A DNA stretch of 64,000 nt from Congeria kusceri (GCA_027627225.1 CM051030.1:21161105-21225104); one strand, 5' to 3'. Positions 10,136-22,434 are shown, counted from the stretch's first letter. The notes: generated by a model not told the origin, from the sequence alone. Made by a program: numbers and translations.

Positions 10136-10280
10136 ACGACTTTCCAACATGGCTCGTACTGGTTGATTAAAGTTGAACGATGAGCTTTTGGGTGTGATTT
10201 CAGTGACATAGGGCTTTTGTCGAAATATGACTGCCGAAACCCTATTTTGTACCGGTGTCTGCATTCAGTTGAGATGCATT
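10135..10280 (+). repeat. Dispersed repeat with a highly conserved core, copy 1
   Basis: The core TCGAAATATGACTGCCGAAA and the following CCCTATTTTGTACCGG...GTCTGCATTCAGT recur in reverse orientation at about 43440-43565. A 29-base block (10215-10243) is identical in both, and homology extends about 140 bp with lower identity. It is probably a short interspersed element. The minus-strand ORF across it is not supported as a gene. Confidence 0.65.
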
Positions 10281-10465
10281 TTCTTAGATACACACTGAAC
10301 AATGTACAATAACTGTGTTTGTATAGAACGAAGTAACCGTTCTAGATATTTTCCTTTGCCAAATAGTTTCATATCACAGTTTAAAACTTTAATTGTATAA
10401 ATTAGAAAGCATAATATGTGGTGATGGTATCTATGAGGCGACACATACTGTTGTTATTACTTTCA
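10279..10465 (+). repeat. Direct repeat, left copy (about 190 bp)
   Basis: Begins TAGATACACACTGAACAATG and is about 85% identical by eye to 11472-11655, including the block AGAACGAAGT(A/C)ACCGTTCTAG and the end GGCGACACA(T/G)ACTG. The two copies lie about 1.19 kb apart in the same orientation, with no ORF between them. Confidence 0.7.
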
Positions 10466-10541
10466 TTCTCTACTAATTTTATGATGGGACACTATGGTAA
10501 TTGGATTTACTGGTATTTTACTTTGAATTTTCAACTCAAAC

Positions 10542-10551
10542 GAAAGTGAAA
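10542..10551 (+). promoter_or_regulatory. ISRE/IRF-like core GAAAGTGAAA
   Basis: This matches the GAAANNGAAA core bound by IRF proteins. It is not near any exon that I can support, and one or two such matches are expected by chance in a window this size, so it is recorded only as a motif. Confidence 0.12.
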
Positions 10552-11471
10552 GCTAAACAGCGTTAAACACAAACTACCGGTATTTTATTTCACGTAAGTA
10601 TATTCTACTACCAGTATTTCGTTGACATTAGACTGATTAATGGTATCAATAAAGTTATTTCTTGAAACAAGTTTTCATACGCGGGATTACTTCATGTGTA
10701 AGCACATTTCGTTTCTCGGGGCGAATAATGCGGTTAAGTACAGAGGTTCTAAAGACGTGTGACGTCATCCTTTGTGTATATAATGTGTTTAAGTTAAAAT
10801 CAGTGTGCCTTTCAAGCGTGTAATGAATTCGAAAGTTAAGTTAGTATGTGGTCGATCGAGTAAAACGATTATGACATGTTTACATTTTTCTTCTGCTTCT
10901 ACAAGGAAGTATTCCTTCTTTCAATGTTTAGGATTTTAAATTAAGTTTTAGATTTGCATCATTGAACTATGAGTATTCATTATATGATAATGTATACTTT
11001 TATTAGTGTTGGACACTGTTGGTAGACTGCGTCCTTATGTTGTACTCACAACATAAATGTCCACAAAGCAAAAATTAACATTATTCAGACTTTTCACACT
11101 ACCCGTTTGCTCGATAATGTTTTGGGATAAATCTGTACCCTTATAAATGTATATACAAATACGATTACAATCGATACTTATTAGCAGTGAAACTTGTATA
11201 ATTGTACAAACAACAAATTGTTTCTACTGTATTAAATTGTATTGATCTTAAATCTTTCACTATAACAAATTAAATTAATGTCCAAATTAGTGCATGGATA
11301 GATTATTCCGTTATAAAAGCATGTATAATTACTCAAACTTTAGAATGTTTACATGTATGAACATGCATATACGTTATTAAAGGGAGCACGACTTAAAATA
11401 AGTAATACTACTCGCAATTTACTTCAAAATATACTTCCAATTTAATTATTTCAGGTCTGTTGGGAGTATGT

Positions 11472-11655
11472 AGATACACACTGAACAATGTACAATAACC
11501 GCGTGTGTATAGAACGAAGTCACCGTTCTAGTTATTTTCTTTTGCCAATTAGTTTTATATCACAGTTTAAAGCTTTAATTGTATAAATTAGTAGGAATAA
11601 TATATGATGACGGTATATATAAGGCGACACAGACTGTTTATATTACTTTAATTCT
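11472..11655 (+). repeat. Direct repeat, right copy (about 190 bp)
   Basis: Partner of 10279-10465. The copies could be the ends of a small non-autonomous LTR-like (TRIM-type) element with about 1 kb inside, or a simple segmental duplication. I do not see clear target-site duplications or a primer-binding site. Confidence 0.65.
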
Positions 11656-12555
11656 CTAATAAGTTATAATGTACAAAATCTAAAATGTATTTAACAATAC
11701 GTCATCTTACAAGATTATGTATTGCCCTATATACTAATTTTATTTATTTATTTTTTTTTTCGTTTTAGTACTGTGAACATAAAAATTAAGCCTGTTGCAA
11801 AGTGCCCGTCAACAGGATTGAAGTGACACTTGACCAGAAAAACAACATCAATTGTTATAATTATATTTGCGAAATGATGGATCGGCACGAAGACAATTGC
11901 AAACATTTTAAATCTAAGTCAGTCTTGTGTATATGCAAGTGAAGAGTTATTATGCGAGTGAAAACATATAAACGGCCTACGAAGTGAAAAGCCTTGACAT
12001 AACTGCGCTAATTCATACAATATTGCCTCAGTCATTATCATCTAGATCTGTTAGACATAGACTGAAGAAACACAATGTATCATAATAATAAGGAAAACAT
12101 GAGTTTCTTGGGGTGCAAACGTAAACTACATTGGCCATTAAACAAGAAATTGGAAAACTGTGTTATAGATAGTCAAAATCACAGTATATGGAGGAACGCA
12201 GATGAACTATTGCGTCCAGTGTGCCTGGGGCAGCGAGGAAGCAGTTGTCTGTAATGTGTTAACAATGCTATTTAAACGGTGTCAAATTCAGTTTTCACTC
12301 GAGAGTATCGAATTTGCATTGCTGGTAAACACACATTTGATCAATAACTGCATACACTTGTATGTATTATAGACTAGCCGGAAACTCATGTGTGTACTTA
12401 AAAGTGGTACAGCGACAGACATACTCATGCTAATGAAAACAAGTGGTCTGAGTAGTGTGCACCAGCACCAACAATCTACTACTAAATGCATCCACTTGGA
12501 ATTTACCAGAACCCAGTACACAAATCTACACCTAGCCAAGTCGACCATAGAATAG

Positions 12556-13003
12556 TCTTCTCTGAGTGGCATTTACGAACGTGCACAAACAGAGCTGGAA
12601 CACTACGGCGCCGAAATTAGTTTCACATGTACCAAATTCCAACAATATTACGTCAACGTTTTTTTTTTCCAGTATAAATGTAGATATGTGATTATATATA
12701 TCTAAATATGCAATTTGAATAATGCATTTTAAATAATCATCGATATGTATTAGCATAAATCCTAAACGAAATATAACATATAACACTGTGCTTCGTTCAC
12801 ACCTGTTCATGGATTTGCAAACCATGAAGAACGTCTTAATCTGTTTTTGCGATGTGTTTTACAAAATTAGCATTATATTTCTAAGGTTATTCAGAGGTGA
12901 CGTCGTTCAAGTGGACTCGCTCAGTCGGACGGGTTTCTCTGTTTCATGTTTCAAACTGAACAGCGTGTATGTGAGAGACGATGGGACATTTTAGTGTGGT
13001 ACA
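12556..13003 (+). pseudogene. Orphan V-type Ig domain relic
   Basis: Two segments look like the halves of one V-type Ig domain. The first (12556-12660), after an AATAG, reads SSLSGIYERAQTELEHYGAE then ISFTCTKFQQYYVN, with a B-strand cysteine. The second (about 12890-13003) reads GDVVQVDSLSRTGFSVSC then FKLNSVYVRDDGTF-stop-CGT. This is the D-x-G-x-F-x-C signature of an Ig F strand with the residue before Cys replaced by TAG. The halves lie in different frames and the distance between the cysteines is about 130 bp longer than normal. Both observations suggest insertion and decay. Unlike the V-like exons of loci 2 and 3, it keeps the canonical DxGxFxC, so it comes from a different subfamily or an older copy. 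Confidence 0.45.
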
Positions 13004-13019
13004 CGTACGTATAATTATA

Positions 13020-15284
13020 ATACAACGGCTGAGTAATGTATTGTGTGCCTTGAAACTATCACATATCTTATTATGATCTCTAATCGAATATGAACGTTTT
13101 TTTATTTATGTTGCGTACAATTCATGCAATTGGGTCACTATTTCAGTATTAATTATATGTGACCTGTGCTGCAAAAATGGGTCCCATGGATGAAAAATCA
13201 CATTTTCAGTTTTTTACATTTTCCTTTATTACTATCTTTAAGAAATAAAACACTGAACAAATTATGCTTCTATCGTTTTTATTTTTTTTGAGATATTGCC
13301 AGAAACGTTATACCACCGTAACATACAAAATGTCATATTTTGTGCAAAATAAGAACAAAAAAGTACACTTTATATTACTTGTATTGATATACAAACACTG
13401 CCCAATGACAACACTATTATCAACGACTATACTTCAGTTGTATAAAATAAATAATTATTTTTCATTTTGTCCTCACGTTGTTACAAAAAATGTTTCAAAA
13501 CACAGTTTCCATGGTAACCAAATTAGAAAATTAGTTATTTAGATTAAAAACTGAGTGCACATTACCAATTTCAATTTGTTTACCAAAATCTTGGTGAACA
13601 CATTGTATTTGCTTATTAGTATCTTATTAAGAAGCTTATAAAAGTACATTTTTTTCGATAATTGCACTGCCATGAAATATATTTACAAACCTGTTGGAAT
13701 CAATTTACATGTATGTAGGTTTAAGAATAATAAGCTGTGTTACTTATATGATATCCATAATATGTGTTTCTATCAGCCAATATTCTTCTTTTTAATATGC
13801 ACGCTACAGCTGATGCATAAAATATTCATTTTATCGAATGCACACAATTTTGAAGACAGTAACTGTCTCCATAGCAATAGCATTTTAGATGCTAATGGGG
13901 CAGTATAACAAACAAACATGCACTAATGATTTCAGTAATGCATGTCACATGTGTTTATAAAAACAACCTTTATAGTTTTAGCACGCACACTAGTATTGTT
14001 AAATTGAATATTAAACACATGAACACAATTAACAATATAACTGTGTGTTACTTACATCCTTAAACGGTAGGTTAAAAAATCAAACAAAATGTTACTAGTA
14101 TCATTTATTCAAAATTGACAACACTAGAATAAATACCCATAACATAATACTTAAACCTGTTTAGTTTGTAAGAAAACAAGGTAAATAATTCTTCATCATT
14201 ACAAATAACAACTAAAACTTATAAATTGTAGAATACTAAGGTTTTGTCCACATGAAAACAAGATACATGTAATAGAGTATAATAAGATACTGGTACGTGT
14301 ATTGGGCCAGTATTCAACAATTTCCTAAGGAAAATCTTAAATAGTACTTTTGTGATATACATGTGCTAATTATTTCTGTTTACACAATCGTAAAATACTA
14401 AACACCTAAGCAATTTTTACTAGTTTAAAACATTGAAGTATAAAAAGACTTCTTCATCAAACCTCCATAGAATTTAAGAATTTTGTAATTTAAAAAACTT
14501 AGGTTTTCCCTATAGAGCTTTAAGTGAATAGAGCCAGGGTTAACTTGAAACGAATTTTAGAGCTTTTGTTAAGTTTAACAGTTATGGAAAAACGCATTCC
14601 TTTTGTCCAGTTATGATCAAACATTATTTAATGTGTACACATTAAAACAAACATTCAACACGTTCATTTTTGTCTTTGATGATCCTATTTAGGAACTAGA
14701 GGTAATTGGCAGGTTAGCAACAGTTGCAAGACAAAACTGTCAGATTTCATCATGGAGATACCACTGCCTTTCTAAAGTGAAACCTGGTCCAACTATTTGG
14801 TTCGCCATTGCATCAGTCTGAAATTTGACACCTGGCCTTCCCACATTTTACTTTTACCTTGGGACCATCAGTAAGCTTTCAACACGATGTGCATCTACAT
14901 TCTACTGAAGAAACCAGATGTGGCATATTATGGGCATACTGGCACGGCTTCGTGACTGTTATGGCTGTGTCCTTTATAAATAGTATAGTACAAGTACCAG
15001 TATTCTTTTGTAAACAATATTCCCTCATGAGTTTTTGTAATAATAGGTCATAAATTTAAACTTAAATATTATAATTTAATATCATTCATTAACTATCACG
15101 TCCTTAATAGATGTGCTTTAATTAAAATGTAAATATAGTAGGGATTTCTTATGACATTCATCATCAGATTAATCTCTCAAGCTCGTTATGGTTTTTGTAA
15201 TTTGGTGACATGATTACCTAATATGTGGAATAATACTCGGTTCATAGTTCATAATACCTGCATGGTTACAGCATCCATATGTCG
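13020..15284. other. Intergenic, nothing firm
   Basis: AT-rich DNA with several short ORFs that have no recognisable domain, no paired splice sites and no matches elsewhere in the window. The segment 14690-14900 is less AT-rich and might be part of the transposon relic just downstream, but I could not match it. Confidence 0.45.
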
Positions 15285-15680
15285 CTATTTGTTTTCCCAC
15301 AGCCAAAAATGCCAGTCACTTGATAACTTGATGTGGCCTGCCAGCATTAAGGTGTATTCCATCCCCTAGTGTATTCCTTCAAAATATAATTTTTAAGATA
15401 ACAATTGCAGGATAGAGTATCCAACAAATTAAGATATTCGGTTTAATACATCATACTTTGGGACTGTTTTTAAACAATGTGGAAATGTGCACATTTTTCA
15501 TGGTAATAAATGAAATCATCCCAGTGTCCAAGAAAATAACATGTGAATGGTATATGAATTATGTATAACTATAAGCATTTTAAGGCAGAATACTTACCAG
15601 TCAATTTTCTCCACACAGCATAGACCAGGACAGTATTATATTTGTTCTGTCCATCACAGTTGTTCCAGTGGAATTGAGCT
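15285..15680 (-). pseudogene. Transposon-derived relic, DUF7869-like
   Basis: On the minus strand, 15679-15598 reads AQFHWNNCDGQNKYNTVLVY then AVWRKLT and ends at a GTAAGT donor. Further along the same strand, 15347-15285 reads MLAGHIKLSSDWHFWLWENK then a stop. From memory of the family, these fit the block DNxxGQNKNN...WRxxTG and the later LAGHTKFxxDWxFG block of transposase-derived proteins common in invertebrate genomes (DUF7869-type). The blocks are in the right order on one strand but separated by unrelated sequence, so it is a fragment. The function in a live element would be DNA transposition; this copy is dead. Confidence 0.4.
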
Positions 15681-15689
15681 TACCTCTAA

Positions 15690-18600
15690 CCAAGACAATA
15701 GTATTTAAGGTAATGGCGGAGGAAGCTTATAGGTGGGCCCCTATTCCTGGCGCCAAGCCTTTATATGCAAGATAAAGCACTTGCTTCTTCAAAAAACAAA
15801 TACAGTGTTTGCTGTTGCATCATAGACACCTTCTTTCTGGTTGATTCAGCCAACCTAACAGTTGTCTGAACATTACATTAACTTTCTTTCTAAACACAGC
15901 ACATATCAAAATTATATACAACGTGCGATCTGTGCGCAGGCATGCGTTCACCATAAAAGGTGGACAAACCACAAATCTATATGAAAAAAATGCATAACAC
16001 GTTAATAATGTCTTTAAAACTTCCATTAACATTTAATGGCATAATTATGTTCGCATTTAAGAAATGAAAAGTAAAAGCCTTTGCAAAATTTTCTTATCAA
16101 AACGAGTACACGTATAATATGTATGTGAGTTTTTAACGTTATTTTATTAAGAAATTACAATATGAAATTGCCGTCACTTGAATATATTGTCTGACAAAAT
16201 TACTTCCGGGTCAAACTGCTGGTAATTTTTACAAGGAAAAGGCAAATAAATCGATAGATAAACAATGACAACAAAGAAAATGCCATACGTACCTGCTGAA
16301 ATTGGTTTTCCGTGTATAAAGTCCAACAATACAGTTTTAATATTAAAATTAACCGAATAAACAAGGACATTTCCGATATCAAAACGACATTGTTTACACA
16401 AAATGGCGACCAGCGACACCTTCCGCTCAGGGGAAATTACCCTAATAAGCTGGTTACAAAACATTAACATTTATTGATTTCACAATATTTAAGGGCTTAT
16501 GAGATTAAGTTTGTTACTTATAACATTTTATATCGAAATTACTGCATATTATTGACACTAACGCTTAATTAAACATGGAAATGATTGGAGAAAATCGTCT
16601 AGCAATTTTAATCTCGTTTTTTCTCGATAACGTCGTTACCGCCACAGGACTCATTTTCACTGACCGCGTCACATATGTATTATTTTGCTGTATATACCCA
16701 ATAACTTTCCTTGACGTATAAACAATGTTTTCTAATGTAATAATCACTGAATTAAGTTTTGGATATACAGTTTTTTGCAGTCCGTAGTATCAGCGTCATA
16801 CACATCTATATTCCTAGATATATTTACATGCATTTACAAACAACGAATACAGAGGAAGTATTACGCAACTGAGGTTAACGTGTTTAAAATAAGTATTACA
16901 CATTTATTTTGACGTAGAAAAATAATGTTCGATTTTATGAAGCGGACAACTGGTAAGAATTAAACAGTAAGTATAACTCATCTGTGAGCCGTTGCATGAG
17001 TTTGTGGATACCTTAGCACTTGAATACGTCTTGTGATGCAGTAAGAAGGTTAATATTCGTGACCAAAAAGGCATGTACCTAGTAGCTAGTTTGACATGTA
17101 TAATGAATTTCCAAAATTACCCAAAATAAAATAAAAATATAGTAATTCCAGTCACCATTGATTGTAACTACAATGTCCATTGAGTACACGCCTTTGACGA
17201 ATTTAACCACTCACGACGTGTACACAATTCTTATTGATCCAGACGTGACTGTACGTTCAATTTTCATTTGCACTGGGCGAATCTATTACTGGTACCCACA
17301 TGTAGTCATGAGGAAATTTTAAAGTCGACTGATGTTTCTGAATGAGCGTGAGATCATAACTTTGGCAAAAACAGATATGGAATTTTACTTATATGGTTGT
17401 GCCACTAAATTATTGTGAATTGTTTAGTTTCATCACGGTTTGACAATTACCTCTACCAAACATGTCAGGTGTCAAATTTTCCCTAATCATATATTGTTAA
17501 TTAAGTGATCCCTGTTTTATATCTGTTTATGAAAAACATGTTCGTACAAATAGCTCATGGAACGGAAATTACAAACAATAACAAAACCATATATGAAATT
17601 CGCCAAAATAGAATTGCCATTTGATTTTTGACCTCGGTCGAATTAAATAGTAAATTAATTTCTCAACGATGGGGTATAATTTGCATTTTATATGTTTAAG
17701 CTAGATTATAAATATTGGTTGTAAGTTCATTTTTCTTACTTAATATTTAAAAACCTATTTAAAAAATGTTAACAAAAATCATCAATATCAATTTATACAC
17801 GGTTATACGCGGTTCACTTCGAGCTGTAAATGCTACAGAATGACCTATCACTGTGTCTGGTGCATCTTTCTAAATGAGACTGACAAGCGTCCTGTTTTGA
17901 TTTTTTAAACAAATTTAACTAGATTTATTGTATATTTTTTTGTTAAAATTCATCCGGGTACTACACTTGATTAGTTAATAGCTATGATATTGAAATTAAT
18001 ATGTACTACTAGTTTAACATGTTATGACATTGCGAGTGCTAAAAGAAATCACAAAATCACCGCGATTGATGAACCGAAATATTTAAAAATATATATGTTT
18101 TCTATATTCAGAAGTCTACATAAATGAGTATAGCCTAAAAGTGCAAATCGCCCAAGTCAATTATTATATAGTAAAAAAACATACAACAACAAAAATAAAT
18201 AGGTGATATGATGTAATATTTAAAAATATATATTTTTTTTTAATTTTAAAACATTGTTTATTGTGTGTTGGTGGGTTATAGTTGCTTTGTGTACATTGTT
18301 ACAACTTCTTGTACACCGTTTGTAACGGTATAAACTAAAAAGTTTATGCTTTTACTAGAAATTTAACTAGAAACGAGGGTGGTAAATATAACAAGACTGA
18401 TAAAGGTCAGTACACGGCAATATATTACTAAAAACATAGCACAAACATATTTACTAACATTTTGCGCATGTATTTTGTTATAATAAAAAACATAAATAAA
18501 ATATATAATGATTAACATGTTAGGTTTCTGAATTATATTAATTTCAAACTTGTCAGTTTTTGTATACATATTCACTTGTTTACTTTACCAATTGATGTTT

Positions 18601-19459
18601 TTTTCTTGAGACATTTTACACAGTCTATACAAAGCTACTTGTATATAAAATGAATTTAAGTTTAAATTGGAATAAAAATTAGCATATAAATGCATTTCAA
18701 ATTGCTTAGGCACATTTGCAATCTTTGAATACCAAGTAGACCTAGGTACCGAACAATAGTATATTTGTAGTTACTAACACGACCTACCCCCTGTATAAGT
18801 TTACTATTCCTGTCTCGCACAACACTCATGCACTTCTATCAATAACGTCGTCATCATAAAGCTGCAGTTCCTACAACGCACGGACTAGTTTATCATCTTT
18901 ACAAAGTCCAATTATTTTCTAACGTATGTACCCAGATTTGTATCGCTAATGTTTCGCTTCAGGCAACAATTCAATGAGTTAATCAACAAAAAACAACATA
19001 AAACCTCCAAATTAATCTACGCAATTGGCTAGAGATCCACATATTAACCATACATTACTATTTAATATCATACTACAGTTACAAAATTAACGTATATTTA
19101 TTTGCACATATACTATATTGTTAATTAATGTGTATATAAAGTCATCATGATAAAACCCTTTGAGATAGTTAATAATGTTCACATAAATGCTATCATTACA
19201 CTAAACATACGATAATTCGAAGCCCCTACATTTTAATTTATCTGTATGTTGCACACAAAAAATAAACAATTGTTTTTAAAGTATTCCATTCATATCATTA
19301 TAAAACCCGACATTACATGTAAATGCTCATTCATCATAAATTCACGATACATGTTAGTTATTGCACATTTAATTCTTAATTGCAATGTGATATACAATTG
19401 TAAACCGATTGATGTCCCATTAAGTTATATATTTACGGAACAACTGAGCTAAATAAAAT
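15690..19459. other. Long AT-rich intergenic stretch upstream of locus 2a
   Basis: No exon, repeat family or RNA gene is recognised. A short less AT-rich patch at 16395-16440 has ACAAAATGGCGACC, a start-like context, on the + strand; it opens only 24 codons and I do not call it. The minus-strand ORFs around 16174-16470 show no motif. Confidence 0.45.
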
Positions 19460-19907
19460 ATGCGTTTTGTAATACAACAAATTGGTAGTGAACACGCTCA
19501 CATGTGTGTTACTTTAAAACATGTAACGTTAATTTTCGCAATTGCATGTTTAGTGCCAATAGTCGCACAGCTTCCAGTTATATCCCCGATCCTGGAAGCA
19601 ACAGTGGTGGAAGGACAGAACCTGGAACTCAATTGCACATGGAGATTAACCGAAGCAGTCAGTGGTGTGATTTGAAGACAAAATGGAAATGATCTATTTA
19701 CATTATATTTAACTGAACCAAACTCATCTGAAACATATGTCGAACTTCTAAACAGTCACAAACTTAGCGTCGTTTTCGGAGAAAACAAAACAGTTGTTGT
19801 TAGATTGAAACATGTCCGAAGAAACAGAAACAAAGAGGTTTGCAATTGTGTAATGTTGATAGAAGGACACTTTATAGATTAAGTAGTGGGAACTATTTCT
19901 GTACAAG
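19460..19907 (+). pseudogene. Locus 2a, exon 1: signal peptide plus V-like Ig domain (two stops)
   Basis: The open part has a signal peptide (19502 is the better start: MCVTLKHVTLIFAIACLVPI then VAQ) and the first Ig strands with VVEGQNLELNCTW. TGA at 19673-19675 interrupts the frame at the position of the core Trp (GVI-stop-RQNGN); the paralogue at 58369 has VGWDENN there. The frame then continues open through NKTVVVRLKHVRRNRNKEVC to a TAA at 19880-19882 and on to a phase-1 donor, GTGGGT, at 19908. The preserved frame and splice phase show that it was once functional. RRNRNK before the F-strand Cys is shared with locus 3 and replaces DxGxYxC. Confidence 0.75.
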
Positions 19908-20237
19908 GTGGGTTACGTATGTTACTATTAAACATACATGTACATTGAATTGATATATTAAAAAAGCGTGTAACGTATGTTCATGTGCAAAAGTATCATT
20001 GTCAGTGTTGCAACAAATGTACAACAGCAATAAAATAATGTTATACGGACGAATCTTAATAATAACAAAAAATGTGTGATCTACACTAAATATATGGCTT
20101 AAATTGATATGTCAAATGCCTAATATGCTAGAAATATGGCAATATTCACTAAATTCAAAAATACATGTTTCTAAAGACTTTTAAACTTACCTTTTAATTC
20201 ATCTTTAATAATAACTTATTTGTATTTACTAACTCTG

Positions 20238-20481
20238 GAGTGTCAACAATCTGGCGGCCTACCGTTGGCCACGTTGACCTGGGACTTAGACGCTAATATA
20301 GGCTTCGTGGACGCATCCTCCCTTGCATCTAGTGGGTCCACTACAGTGGATAGGTTTGTCAGTTGTGATATTTACTCTGCCATTGAAGCCTTCAAGAAAC
20401 AGCAGCTACATTAGGTTTTTTGCATCGCGAGCAATGTGCGGCCAACATTCAGGTCAAGGACGGTCGATGTTTATGTGTTTT
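20238..20481 (+). pseudogene. Locus 2a, exon 2: C2-like Ig domain, truncated and frameshifted
   Basis: Homologous to the intact 318-nt exon at 62412: CQQSGGLPLATLTWDLDA, GFVDASS, then after damage the G strand VDVYV and donor GTAAGT at 20482. The 5' part (A strand and acceptor) is missing. An extra base near 20352 (AGGTTTGTCAG against GGGTTATCAG in the paralogue) shifts the frame, and a second indel near 20420 restores it. TAG follows QQLH in the original frame. It cannot encode a complete domain. Confidence 0.75.
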
Positions 20482-20758
20482 GTAAGTTAAATAATGGACA
20501 GGCGTTGATATTAAACTGATCTTCATGTTATTAAAAAAGGTGTAGTGTTGTATTATTTGCCACGTTGACATTTGTCAAAACAAATATTTCATCTTCTCTG
20601 ACTAGTGCTACAAGTACACGCATAATTAGCCTTGAACAAAGGTGATATCCGTTTATGTTAACATAACATATACTTAACCGGTAAGTCATAATATAGTTAT
20701 AGTACACAAATGCGATTACCTGTATTATCGCAAGGACTTATTTGATTTGCTAATAAAG

Positions 20759-21053
20759 GCACCAGATGACGCCCAATTCCAGTACAGAGGGACTAAGGTG
20801 ACAGACATCATCAGTATCCGTCAGGGAGCCACACTGGACATCATTTGTACAAGCAAGAGTAACCCGCCCACAGCCGTGTACAAATGGCTTCTTTCTAACA
20901 ACAGGTCTTTGCCTGATAGCCAATTCAACATGCCAAATATACAACCTGATAATAGCGGCTCTTAAAAACTTCAAGTTAGCAACATCATGATCCCGACAAG
21001 TGGTCCAGTTGTTGAAGGAAATAAAGGTGCAACGTTCACAGTTGACGTGCATT
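20759..21053 (+). pseudogene. Locus 2a, exon 3: C2-like Ig domain with a stop in the F strand
   Basis: Homologous to 63049-63345. It reads APDDAQFQYRGTKVTD, GATLDIICTSKSNPPTAVYK, W, SQFNMPNIQPDNSGS, then TAA at 20963-20965 where the paralogue has SYMLQV. The frame remains open afterwards to VDVH and the phase-1 donor GTAGGT at 21054. The acceptor region (CTAATAAAG) has little pyrimidine tract and enters in phase 0 rather than phase 1, so splicing would also break the frame. No transmembrane or tail exons follow before the next signal-peptide exon at 22365. Confidence 0.75.
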
Positions 21054-21610
21054 GTAGGTGACTTTCAATCGTGTGTTATATGAATTAATTGGTTTTATGC
21101 AGATCCATATCTAAAGTATAAAATGCTATTATTGCATACAATATTAAAAGTTAAACTTGTATGTTGGGCCAGTTTTTCCTTTCCAACTGACTATTAACAT
21201 TTTCTCGAAGCAGATATACCTGTATTGGAGGTTTCGGCTGTACGGCAAAAAAGTAGTGTGTGGTTCGAAAAAATGTTTTTATTTCATTTAATCTAATGGT
21301 AATTAACTTTTTGTGGTAGTTGGTATTTATTCTACCAGTCTGTTGTAAGACAGTTTACATACTCTTCAATCATGTTCGTTGAAATTAAAGATATTGAGAA
21401 CGGATCGGAATATTACTCAGCGTATTTACTGATATGCACGCGGGTATTTCGACGTGTCGTAATGGTATGAAAAAGAGTTAATATCTCTGTATATACGCTA
21501 TTTAGTCGGTCCGTACTATTTCCAATACCCATAAATAAGTCAGTATGAATGGACAGCTAATCAAAAATAGTGTCAATATTAAATGGCGTCAGATTTGCTA
21601 TACTTATAAT

Positions 21611-21670
21611 CACCATCGTCGTCATCATCGTCATCATCATCATAGTCATCATCATCATCATCATCCAAAT

Positions 21671-21701
<31 letters not shown>
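21611..21701 (+). repeat. (TCA)n microsatellite
   Basis: An interrupted ATC/TCA trinucleotide repeat of about 90 bp. The Ile-rich ORF across it is a repeat shadow. Confidence 0.9.
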
Positions 21702-21702
<1 letters not shown>

Positions 21703-21729
21703 GGATTAATGTTTGTATATATGTATCTC

Positions 21730-22095
21730 GTAATTATTTATTAGGTACCCGGTATTTATTTAGAAGGTACCTGGTCATTATTTAGAAGGTACCTGCTAAT
21801 TATTTAGAAGGTATCTGGTTATTATTTAGAAGGTTCCTGGGAAGCATTTAGAATTTACCTGATTATTATTTATTAGGTACCTCGTTTTTATTTAGAAAAT
21901 ACCTGGTGATTATTTAGAAGGTACCTGGTAATTATTTAGAAGGTACCTGGTAATTATTTAAAAGGTATCTGACTATTATTTAGAAGGTTCCTGGTCATTT
22001 TTAGAAGGTACCTGCTAATTATTTAGTTGGTTCCTGATTATTATTTAGTAGGTACCTGGTAATTATTTAGTATGTACGTGGTATTATTTTGGAAC
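21730..22095 (+). repeat. 22-bp minisatellite (about 16 copies)
   Basis: Units of the form AGGTACCTGGTAATTATTTAG follow one another with a regular 22-bp period and point changes, such as GGTACC becoming GGTTCC or GGTATC. Many units hold the palindrome GGTACC. The array lies between locus 2a and the promoter region of locus 2b. Confidence 0.9.
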
Positions 22096-22239
22096 CTCGA
22101 AAACTAAAGTCGGTACCTAATAATTAGTATGTACCTACTGTCTTTGAGTTTTAACCCGGACAGTACGCCTCAAAGAAATGTTAAATAAAATTACTTTTGT
22201 TAAGACCGTCTTACTACTAGTTCTCGACTTGACGTGGAA

Positions 22240-22247
22240 TATAAATA
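22240..22247 (+). promoter_or_regulatory. TATA-like box upstream of locus 2b
   Basis: TATAAATA lies about 120 bp upstream of the locus 2b start codon, a reasonable distance for a core promoter with a short 5' untranslated region. This is positional inference only. Confidence 0.3.
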
Positions 22248-22364
22248 CACACGCGGTTTCTCATAAAAGATAAACAAATTCATATTTCTTTATTGAATAG
22301 CTAAACGTAGCTTTATCTTCAACTGTTGATATTTTAGTAACTTTCTGTTTGATTAATACACAAT

Positions 22365-22434
22365 ATGGACGGATTGAAAGAGTTGCGAAGTTTCACATGG
22401 ATTCGTTATACCATTGTTTGGATTACTTTTATCG
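22365..22434 (+). CDS. Locus 2b, exon 1: signal peptide
   Basis: ATG at 22365 begins MDGLKELRSFTWIRYTIVWI then TFI, a hydrophobic leader, and the exon ends in phase 1 at donor GTAACT (22435). The next AG acceptor with open sequence is 23250, and the join is in phase (G plus GT gives Gly). The exon would direct the receptor into the secretory pathway. Similar short exons occur at 34435 and 39121. Because later exons of this locus carry stops, the gene is probably dead or makes an altered product. Confidence 0.65.

Noticed and set aside
16395..16470. ACAAAATGGCGACC start-like context
   Set aside because: Only 24 codons follow before a stop, no donor fits clearly, and there is no similarity to the leaders of this family.
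21730..22095. CRISPR-like array (regular short repeats)
   Set aside because: The 22-bp units are contiguous with no unique spacers, and the context is a eukaryotic genome.
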